Shown here in pieces: positions 12,290 to 21,600 of a DNA stretch of 64,000 nt. The stretch is from NCBI GenBank assembly GCA_033964015.1, contig CM066916.1, positions 14,610,501 to 14,674,500 on the forward strand, in the 5' to 3' direction. Source of the DNA: Scolanthus callimorphus. Taxonomy: Eukaryota; Cnidaria; Anthozoa; Actiniaria; Edwardsiidae. The position numbers and the translations under genes are program-made. Each line of letters starts with the position of its first letter. The stretch's first letter is position 1. The notes under the pieces were generated by a model. It worked only from the letters and a program-made list of their open reading frames with translations, was not told the DNA's origin and did not search any database.

Positions 12290-12536
12290 TGCCAGTTTTG
12301 TCCCTACCCCTAAGTTGTCCCAGGGTCTCCTCCATCGTTTTTCAAAATAGTGGATGATTCGGGAGAAGACCCTGGGGGAGGCTGAGTCACATGACCGTTT
12401 CGACCGTTTCACAACAAAGGACAACCTCGTTCCCATGTTTTCAAACAGTGGTCATGTGACTCAGCCTCCCCCAGGGTCTTCTACTCGACAACCGCCATCT
12501 TGAAAATTACCCACAAGACGCTGGGGACGAGGTTGA
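12290..12536. mobile_element. palindromic MITE, ctcgtccc/ggggacgag family, copy 1
   Basis: An imperfect palindrome with arms containing agaccctgggggaggctgag and its complement ctcagcctcccccagggtct, a CCAT/AAGATGG-like core and the right end ggggacgaggttg. A better preserved copy is at 28443-28663. It is gene-free; the left end is diverged. Confidence 0.75.
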
Positions 12537-13808
12537 TATCTCGCCTCATGTGAACAAGCCAAGGTGTAGACAAGGTGTCTACATTTTTATTAGTTGAGTT
12601 GTCCTCATGCTTTTTGTGTTTTGTAAAAGGCACAAAGGCAATAATATTAGTCTAAATATAATAAATGTATTTTTTGATACTACAATTAACTACTATCATC
12701 TTTAATTCCTTATAATAGTTGGGAGCTCCGCTTTTAGGCAGTGCCTTAATCTATATATTATTTTCATCAAAGAATGTTGAGATTTTCTTTCAAATCAACG
12801 AGCAGAGAAAATTCGCGGAGAAGATCCGTGACTCTCTCCCGCGTTAGAATCCATTTTCACAGTCGACGCAAACAGTAGCTAGCTAGGCACGATCGCAGGT
12901 AACGTGTGCTCCATTCTGATTGGTTAACTGTTTCAATACGTCTGGCAAAAAGTTATTTTTAGTCGCCTGACAGGAGCGGACAGGAGCCGTTTCACCAAAA
13001 TAGTAACAAGACCCCCAGCAACGGGTGCTGGAATTACTATTTTTAGCATGTATTAGGAGCAACAAAGTCGCTAAATATAGTATCATCTCTCGGCGGCAAC
13101 GAACGCCGTCGTTGGCTTGTCGAAGATCAATCGATGAAATTCGGCGCTCGCTCGCAACGGAGATTTAATGCAAAACGACAAATGATTCTGGAAAGTCTAA
13201 CTGAGAGTGGCAAACATAACGTCGAAAATTATGTTTAGCGTATAGGATAAATAAATGTAGAAGACCAGAATAAAATAAATTAGAAGCTATCAAAGCGACT
13301 AAGAAGGAAAAATTAAAAAAAGTCGCTCAAATCTGACCGTAGCAGATGCTTCGGTTGCACCGGTCTAAATCCGCCCCTGCGAGGGCAGTGTCTTCGTTGC
13401 TTGGGTTCTCAAAGACTATAATTCTAGTGCGCGCGCCGAAATTGTTATTAAGCTTAACTTCAAAACGTTGAAAAACAAAAAACTTCTCTTTCCTTCTTGA
13501 ACATTTCTTTTGACTTATTAAAAAATGCAGTATATTTTCTGCTATATAACAAAATACTGATGTTTCCCAGCAGTCATTAGTGTATAATATTAAATGCTGT
13601 ACCATTTGTACCCCTGAGAGGCTTTTCCACTGTATCTCTCTTTTACGTACGTTGACGTTGTTTTGGCAGGGGTCGCACTAGCGGAATTTGTGTTTATTTA
13701 GAGTCGTATTCTGTCATCACTCGACAAAAAACTAGTGCGACCTATTTTTAAATCGTAGATATGAAGGCACGCTAGATTTCATTCGTAGCGAAAGCTAGAG
13801 ACGTTTTA

Positions 13809-14030
13809 GGGGTGGACCATTAGAAATTGGGGGAGGGGGGGTGGCAATTCCCCAAAAAAAATTCGAGCAAGGCCAATCCTTTCAAAAAAAAAATCTTGCA
13901 GAGATCCAAGCTAGTAAAAAACATGATATAAATTCCGAAAAAAAATTCTTGCACAACCTGATCCCCGAAAAAAAAATTCATGCGCAAAAAAATTGCCACC
14001 CCCCTCCCCCAATTTCTAATGGTCCACCCC
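13809..14030. mobile_element. 222-bp MITE with tta target duplication
   Basis: Terminal inverted repeats of about 38 bp: left ggggtggaccattagaaatt, right aatttctaatggtccacccc. Both flanks carry tta (13806-13808 and 14031-14033), consistent with a PIF/Harbinger-type 3-bp duplication. The interior is A-rich with repeated ccgaaaaaaaaatt-like stretches, giving spurious frames on both strands. Confidence 0.85.
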
Positions 14031-14058
14031 TTAGGGTAAACAATTGTCTTGCTCAATA

Positions 14059-15016
14059 CCCGGCGTAATCAATCGAACGTTCGGTAATCGAACTCAATCG
14101 AATACCAATCGTTCGATTGATTTTCGACTTGTTCGGCAATCGAACACAATCGAACTCACAGCAAAATCTTCACAATCGAACAAAATCGAACGTTCGGAAA
14201 TCGAACTTTAAACATAACTTAGATATTTCTCCCCAAAGGTACCAAATTGGGAGTGGTTTTATCTGATTTTGACTCCAAAAAGGTACCAACAAGTCCGAAT
14301 ATAGTACAGAATTTTTAACAGACCTGAGCTACTAGAAGTTTTAAGGTACAGTAGCCTGTAAAAGATTCTGTGCTGAGTCAATAAACCAAATGTTTCACTC
14401 GAAAATATGCCACCCTAGCAGAGGCTTTTCCTCGGTAATTCGCTCTCTCGTTTGTTGCTAGCCCTCACGGTTTTGCTGTCGTGCGTTGATTTGTTATCTC
14501 GCCCCAACTACAAGAATGCATGACACGTGACTAACTTCGTAAAATTTTAAAAGGCTGACAGAAGAAAGCACTGCTCGCAGGTTACAAGTGGTAAAACATG
14601 TTTCTTTTTTACCCCCAAAAGGTACCAGAGGGCCGATTTTATCGATCCCCTAAAAATTATATTAACCAAAAGCATCCCCACCCAAAAGGTTTAGGAGTCC
14701 CCGTCTTTCTTCTGACACAATCATTGCTAGGTATCATAGTGATTTAGCTTGTTCATATGCTCATGAAAGTGCAACCTTTACATGTATGAAATTTAGAGGT
14801 AGATATAGAGGTAGAAATCCTGTCACACATTCATAATTACCGAACAAAATCGAACAATCCAATCTGTTCGATTGGTTTGTGTTCGATTGTTCGAAAATCG
14901 AACTCACAGCAAAGCTCGCGTTCGATTTTGTTCGATTGCCGAACAAATCGAACGATTGGTGTTCGATTGAGTTCGATTGATTTTTTGTTCGGATTTGTTC
15001 GATTGATTACGCCGGG
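14059..15016. mobile_element. 958-bp transposon rich in aatcgaac motifs, 6-bp target duplication
   Basis: Starts cccggcgtaatcaatcgaac and ends gttcgattgattacgccggg, with inverted similarity over roughly 100 bp at each end. The 6 bases tcaata flank it on both sides (14053-14058 and 15017-15022). The arms are packed with the heptamer-like motif aatcgaac in both orientations, at least 8 per arm, as transposase-binding subterminal repeats often are. The interior at 14220-14680 holds unrelated repeat sequence (caaaaggtacc modules). No transposase is present. The superfamily is unclear; 6-bp duplications are unusual. Confidence 0.85.
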
Positions 15017-15201
15017 TCAATAGCAGCCATTTGGAATGCTTTGTTATTCATGAGGTTTAGAACTCTCAGCTTTGTGAACTTTCAAGTTGTTCTCTAGACT
15101 GCACAGCCATAGCAGCTCAACATTTGCTAATTCTGAACTATGGATTGAGTTGACCGACTTTGGTTGAACGTCTCCTTAGAGTTTTTGGTGATTTATGTAA
15201 T

Positions 15202-15337
15202 ATTTCAAATCCGACAATGAGGACTGGACCGTATTTCAAGTGCGCAGCAATTAGTTCCAGTCCGAGGCGGAGCCGAGGACTGGAACTAATTGCAAGGACT
15301 TGAAATATGGTCCAGTCCGAATTGGAGGATTTGAAAT
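15202..15337. mobile_element. palindromic MITE
   Basis: Arms atttcaaatccgacaatgag and aattggaggatttgaaat form the outer pair. The inner arms ggactggaccgtatttcaag and cttgaaatatggtccagtcc pair almost perfectly, and the centre agtccgaggcggagccgagg is itself partly palindromic. It is gene-free. Confidence 0.75.
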
Positions 15338-15723
15338 GACTTCTCATGCTCATTAATTATTTGGGAGGCAAAATTGAAAGAGAAAGTGAAGTGGTAGAAT
15401 CAACTTCTTTGTCTTGATGTCGGTTGTTGTGATACAACAAAGAGAACAAGAGCGAATTTCATTATAAGAGTGGTTTGCATATACCCGTGTGTTATTATCA
15501 AAACCGAAATAGTCCGACTTTCATCAGTGATAAGCGGTTGGATTAAGCCCGTAAATCACAGTAAACTAATTACATAGCCCTTTGTTCTGTTTACACTTTT
15601 GAGCGGAGTTTATAAAAACTACGCTTGAATCGAAATCACTTGGGACTTGAGGTGTATTCGTCGTGTTGAAGTCTGAATTTCCATTTAGCGCTGGGTCGCG
15701 ATCGACTTCACTTGATTCGCACC

Positions 15724-16013
15724 ATGGCCTCGATAAGAATAACTGGGACGAAAATGTCGGTGCAGTCCCTTGACTTTTGGATTATGAAAGTTGTGCAGAC
15801 GGTGACCAATAAGAAAGGTAAACCTGTAATTATTTTTTTCCGTTTAGAATTGTGCAATATTGGTAACACAACGCAAACTTACGAAATTTTAGTTAAATTG
15901 TTTGCTATTTGTATACCTTTCATAGGTGAAAGATACCCAGCTAAAAGTTTGTACCAGGTTTGGAAAGCAAGACTCGAACAGCTGTCAATATATTGGACAA
16001 GAAACAACATGAG
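15724..16013 (+). pseudogene. two exons of a Crypton/DUF3504-like N-terminal region
   Basis: Exon A (15724-15817) begins at ATG in the context accatgg and ends at aagaaag/gtaaac; exon B (15926-16013) follows catag and ends at atgag/gtaac. Splicing is phase 1 and joins VTNKKG to GERYPAKSLYQV. The pattern 'FW..K.V..V.NK.GERYPA.TLYQ' is characteristic of the N-terminal core-binding part of DUF3504/Crypton-type tyrosine recombinases and their ZMYM/KCTD1 relatives (family knowledge). No catalytic part follows, so this is a fragment. A separate Crypton-type gene with its own N-terminus lies at 49380-51202. The family call rests on one motif and is moderate at best. Confidence 0.4.
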
Positions 16014-16118
16014 GTAACATTTCAAATGTACTATAATATTATAAATCAAACTACCGAATTTTGTAACCCTAGGAGAACGAGAGTGGCGTAGGCATGAAAT
16101 GTAAGAGCTGGTGTTTAT

Positions 16119-16233
16119 TTAGCCTGCGAGCCGGCTCTCCAGTGGGTTTTCCAGAGAAGAATTTGTTACGAATCCCGCGCGCCAAAAAATCGAATATCCG
16201 AAAAAACCCACTGTAGAGCCGGCTCGCAGGCTA
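16119..16233. mobile_element. 115-bp hAT-like MITE with 8-bp target duplication
   Basis: Inverted ends tagcctgcgagccggctct and agagccggctcgcaggcta. The 8 bases gtgtttat occur directly at both flanks (16111-16118 and 16234-16241). Short palindromic elements with 8-bp duplications are typical non-autonomous hAT elements. Confidence 0.85.
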
Positions 16234-16639
16234 GTGTTTATTGAGAAACCGGGTTCGGACTCTGACCGGTTCGATAGAAATGCGTCGGTGGGTGGAAAAT
16301 AGAAGCTTATTCTTTTCACTGATATGCGTATTTTTTATTAGTTTTGCAGGTTTGAGATGTGTTCTTGATGTTGGCAATGAGGCAGTTTTGCCAGTTTTCA
16401 GGTTAGATGAAATATATTAGTTACTAAACGAGTATAGCGTGCCTGAAAAGTCATCTGCTCGCAGTTGGAATTACGCGCGATTGGCCAATAAACATTAGTG
16501 GGAATTATTGCAATGTGACCATTTATCAATTTGTAAAACAGTACGCTGTCTTTATAATTTACTGTACTTTGGATGCAAAACGCATCAAATAAAGTCTATG
16601 TTGTTGTTTGTTGTGTTGAACTTTTTCACTTACAGAGAT

Positions 16640-16784
16640 TGATTCTTTTCCAGTTCTTCAGGGACACCTTTTCCCTGAACTGATTTAATTTTGTTCCAGT
16701 ACCTAAGGGACATCCCAAAGGAACTGGAACAAAATTAAATCAGTTCAGGGAATAGGCGTCCCTGAGCAACTGGAAAAGAATTAA
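16640..16784. mobile_element. palindromic MITE
   Basis: Outer arms ttgattcttttccagtt and aactggaaaagaattaa. Inner arms ccctgaactgatttaatttt and aaaattaaatcagttcaggg are exact complements. It is about 145 bp, gene-free, and forms a near-perfect hairpin. Confidence 0.8.
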
Positions 16785-18087
16785 TTAAGCCCCAGCTCTT
16801 CCCTGCTGATTTCAATACCCTCCCCGGCTTTTAGATTGTACTGGACCGGGTTTCCAGTATCATCACGTGACCCAATTTTCGCTCTTGCAATTGGCTGTTA
16901 TCCTCGTAAATAATTAATGAGTATTAGAAATCAAATTTCACGACCAGTTTATTGGAAATGTTTATAATTTATATTGTAAAACAATAGCCTGACTGAGGTT
17001 TGATGAAATGTTTCAAGAATGACCCACACATTTAAAAAAAGATCGATATAATTGGCCTCATGTGTCGAATATGTAAAAAGAAGCTTGTCTCTGAAATTTT
17101 GGCATGATATTTTCTTCCTAGTACTGTGCTATACTCCATAAACACGGACGATGGAAGATTTCACGAAGTGCCGCAGAGCTCATGAATAACTAAGGTTCAA
17201 AGATGGCTGCCAATGGCAAAACAATGGTTCACATTAAAACTGTTCTTGCTTTCGCTACGAATAAAATTTAGCGTGCCTCCATGTCTTATTTTCAATAAAA
17301 TACTGAAAACTATTGACATGCAAAGTTTGGTGTCTTTAGCCAAAAGTGCGAAATTTTTGCGCTAATCCGCCGGACTAGTAGGGTTGATAAAAAATTGTGG
17401 AATTCCACAATCCTTCAAAGGCAACGCGGACCTGCTTCTGGGCGTGGTAACTTTTTTCCAAGCCAGCAAATCTTTTGTTCTAGAACGTTAATCCGACATG
17501 GCCTCAGTCGGCACTTACTGCAAGCTGATCGAACAAGATCACTTAATACTAGACCTCGCTTCTCAACGATTAGTGGAAGCCAGTTTCAGGATCCGTATAG
17601 CGAGGTGGCCACAGGTCGAAACAATTCCTTCTTGTCTAGTTTTCGTTTTCTATCGTTGTTTTCGTCTCTATCATCTTATTCTCTGATTGACAACTGAACC
17701 ATTTCAAATATATTTTGAAGGTGTAGTGCGACCGCGACAAAAAGTTCGAGCTGTCACCAAGTCTACATCGCCAACATTTTAAAAGTTTCTGGGCTAGGTA
17801 CACAAACTCCGCTAGTGCGGTGAATGACTACGACATAATAAGACTCACAGGGAGAAAGCTCTCTACAGTCTACAGCACAAAGCCATATTCGGAAATACCT
17901 TGTTCTGAGCCTCTATCTCATGCAGCCCATTTTCCATGACAACGGCCGACGCTTTGATAAAATCACAGAAGCGGAGATTTTTTAGAAAAATACATCAACA
18001 ACAACATGGGCTCGTACGCTCATCTTTGTTGATTTGCGAAAATAATTTTTACATGGTAATTCCTGAAAATTTAGTCCAATCCTTCCC

Positions 18088-18246
18088 AATAGGCCATGTT
18101 CGAATTACGCTCCAGTGCCTACAAACAATAACCTCAAGTCGAGGCTTTCTTCTGAAACTACTGTAAATGTATTAGAACTTGGAGAAAGCCTCGATTTGAA
18201 GCTTTTGTCTTGTGAGCATTGGAGCGTAATTCGAACCTGGTCTATT
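18088..18246. mobile_element. MITE, ttcgaattacgctcca family, copy 1
   Basis: Inverted ends aggccatgttcgaattacgc and gcgtaattcgaacctggtct. The interior arms cctcaagtcgaggctttctt and gagaaagcctcgatttgaag also pair. A second copy, interrupted by another element, lies at 32045-32341. This copy sits 150 bp upstream of the methyltransferase start codon. Confidence 0.8.
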
Positions 18247-18400
18247 CATCCTGGACGTGTTCAAATGGATAAGGCGAACGTCTCGTATTTCCCCTTCTGA
18301 ACGACTTAACGGAAAAATGCCCCAAGTAACGACTGGACACGATGAGTTGCTCTGTGTTTACCAGTGATTGTCAAATTCAAATTAATTATATTAACTAGAT

Positions 18401-18698
18401 ATGCAGCCCTTAACTGAACACGGATCTGGGTTCTACTCTGAAAATGCACTGACCAATCAGTCGGTCCACGCCAAAGCAATCCCTCTAATGGTCGATGCAG
18501 TGACGTCAGTCCCAGCCCCCCCTGGATCTGTGTTCACTTTAGCAGACTACGGAGCGGCGGACGGAGGGGTCTCCATGCCGCTCATGTACGCATGCGTGAA
18601 ACAGCTTCGCGAGAGGCATGGGGACGAGCTTCCTATACACGTGATCTACGAGGATCAACCAACCAATGATTTTCAGTCGCTCTTCAAGAGACTACAAG
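18401..18698 (+). CDS. methyltransferase exon 1 (residues 1-99)
   Basis: Holds the start codon, the N-terminal substrate/SAM contact segment (HGSGFYSENALTNQ), the SAM motif I and the NDF loop. It ends caag/gtaaat, phase 1. It is more GC-rich than the surrounding intergenic DNA. Confidence 0.88.
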
Positions 18699-21600
18699 GT
18701 AAATAAAGCAAACATTTGTTCGTGTTTTCATCCGACTGTGAAATAGATACTAATAGAATAAGCTATGATACGCCACTGCTATACACTATTGTTTCACAGT
18801 CCGATGAAAACCACTCTAGGACCTCTAGGGCAATGTAATTTATTACTAGTACGTAACTAATAGTACATTTTAGCACACGCGTTCACGAGCACCTCAATAT
18901 AGACAAAAAACGGGAGGGGGGTACTCCCTCATGTCGAACTATACGGGGATGCTCCGCCCGAAAGGGGTAGGGTTTCCAGGCTCAAATTATATAAAAGGGT
19001 AGCGATTTTGCGTTCATTAAGGTTAGTGATTTTGCGAATCTCACTATATATAAGGGTTGAAAATCAATAGATTCTATTTAAAAAAAGTTAGCGGTTTTTT
19101 TGGTTACAGTAGTATAGAAAAGGGTTTCAATATTGCGTTACGTTTTGGAGCTTTTTTAAAAGCGTATATAGTACATGTATTTTTACAAGAATTAAAGGAA
19201 AAAGAAGGAATGCCTTTTTCTCAATCAGTATTAATGGGCACCTTTTTCTAATTTTACTATATGAAAGGTTAAGGGGTCAGAATTGCAGCAGAATTGAAAC
19301 CTGGTAAATGCGGTTTGAAAATAATAATATGGATTTTTGAAGCTATTTGCTCAGTAAATAGCTTCTTAGTCATCGCCCTCGGACTATGTGGCTATGTATG
19401 TCACTTCGCGGGAATCGTCCAGCTTGCACTCCATGTTGCTCCTGTTTGTACATTGATTATATTAGAATCACGGGTCATGAAGTTTCGGCCTTTCAAATAT
19501 TTGAATCTAGCCAATCATAGCATTAACAAGCTACACTGACATTTTCACCTCCCCTCCCTTGATACATCAAGCTTATCCTTCCCCTCCCCTCTTGGTAAAC
19601 CACCCCGTCCATTTCCGCTCTAGCCGTTTGTCCCCCATCCGACAGAGCGGAAATGACCTGTTTAGGTCACTAAATTTCAAATAATAAGGTCAGGTTAACT
19701 CAGAAAAGCTTGATTTTTTGCATACAGACTCCTTGTCTTATTAGAAACAAAATATCAAAAATGACTTTTTTCTAATGGATCCGTCTTTGAGATATTAGGC
19801 TTTAAACTTGGTTTCTGTGCCATTTTATGGGAGAATTGGTACTTTGATCAGGAATTTTGCAAACTTTGTTCAATCATATCTAAAATTCATATTCTTCAAA
19901 TTTCTTGAAAATTTGGAATTATGCTTTTGGTCATAGAAACTCTTTGTATACGGAATCTTGAGCTTATATGTTTAAATATGGCGAAGTTAGACATTTCATT
20001 TTTGGTCATTTCCGCTCTGTCCCCCCATCCAACTACTAACCTCTCCGAAACGGGCTTAACTTCAATGGTTGCCGAGTCGCACTCTTACACCGTTTGCGCC
20101 AGGAAGACTTCGATGACGTCTATATATATTTCCCCGTCTCCCGTCACCGTGTCACGCAAGTTCAATGTGTTTTGAAAGGACCTATCTTCCTTCAAAGCGA
20201 AAATCGCGACTTTTACTCATCGAACATTGCTGTTTTGATGCTAATTTGCCAATGAGTCGATGTACTCTCCAAACTCGGGAAAAGCTTTGAGGCTCTCTCT
20301 TGAGTGCCGTCGAGAACTGTCTCTCGAAGTATTAGTCAACGATTTCACTTCGCGGCTAGAGATTCTCTCTTATGCAGGGGCGTAGCCAGGGGGGGGGGGG
20401 GGGGGGGAAGGGGACCGCGGCCCCCCTTTCTCGGGAGAGTTTCCCATACATTTACTGTATTTGCTGGAGGAAATTTAAAATTTTCGTCCCATGTTTTCAC
20501 TATCCGCCGCCACCCCCCTGAAATTCTTCAGTTCACTAGAAGTGAGATATGCAAGAATTCGCACAATAATCGACCGATTTCTCACGCGTGTATGGAAAAC
20601 GCAGACCTGAAGACCCGAGACTCAGGAAAAAAGAAGACCCGGAAAAACGCAGACCCAGAAAAACGCAGACCTAGGAAAAACGCAGACCCCATATAAAACG
20701 ACGAATGAGTATGTTTTTGGCTCACCTCAGTCGCGATGCCCTCGGCCTCTTGGTTTTCTTCCAATTTGAACACTGCTCTATTCTCTCCAACTCTCGTTAA
20801 GACCCATGTACTTTTCTTTGTTAAATATTCCAGGAAAATGTGAGGGAAATGTACACGCACAGCTTCGTTTTCCTGGGCGCCATTTTGAATAATGAACAGT
20901 ACACAGGAACCCCATCAATAATTCTTATTATGACATAGAAAAGACCGCCAGCCCCAGAAATGGAGAAAAACTGTCTTGTGCAAAGTAAATAACTGTTCTC
21001 CTTGCTTAGAAACATATGTAAACTTCTTATTCTAATTGTTGCTGGAGGGGGTAGAATTTACATGAAAATGCCGAGTTCGGGCTTCCTGTGCTATAGGCCA
21101 TATTAATGGGTTCCTGTGTACCTGTTTATTTAAAATGGCGCCCAAACGACATACAAACATGGAGCAGTAATTTCATTTGTCTACATATCCCACGCACTCT
21201 TGGGTCTTCGCAAGAGTTAAAGAGAATAGTGCAGTATACCGTCATTGTGACTTAGAAGAGGTGTCAAAGTAGATAAAAAGCCAGGACATCGCTGGCGACT
21301 GAGGCCGGAGAGGTGAATAACATTCCGGGTCTGCGTTCTTCCTGGGTCTGCGTTTTTCTGGGTCTGCGTTTTTCCTGGGTTTCAGGTCTCGGGTCTTCGT
21401 TTTTCAGGTCTGCGTTTTCCATACACCCATTTCTCACCGCCCGAGAGTCGTTACTCACACAACTGGAAAGGAATCGGCCAACTTCACTCTTCAGAAACTT
21501 GTTGGGCGCGACTTCACAACTAAATTTACAGGCAATCTCACATTTATTTTTATTGAAACAGATGCCTAGCATTCTATTTACGATGTATTTACCATTCCGC

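Larger units (their letters stand above)
7455..13379. mobile_element. 5.9-kb region bounded by short TIRs (hAT-like ends, composite)
   Basis: The left end reads caggggcggatttag and the right end ctaaatccgcccctg, an exact 15-bp inverted match. The 5 bases cgagg lie directly outside both ends (7450-7454 and 13380-13384). Such caggggcgga ends are common in hAT-type elements (family knowledge), but hAT usually makes 8-bp duplications, so the class is uncertain. The interior contains at least three further small transposons and no recognisable transposase. It may be a decayed non-autonomous element swollen by nested insertions. Confidence 0.5.

Noticed and set aside
17395..17697. Possible first exon (MASVGTYCKLIEQDHLIL...)
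   Set aside because: No clear donor joins it to any later exon, no family motif, and an in-frame stop precedes the methyltransferase start.
20304..20696. 130-codon frame with KTRKNADPEKRRPRKNADP
   Set aside because: It is the translation of the aaaaacgcagaccc minisatellite; the mirrored arm gives a matching frame on the other strand.
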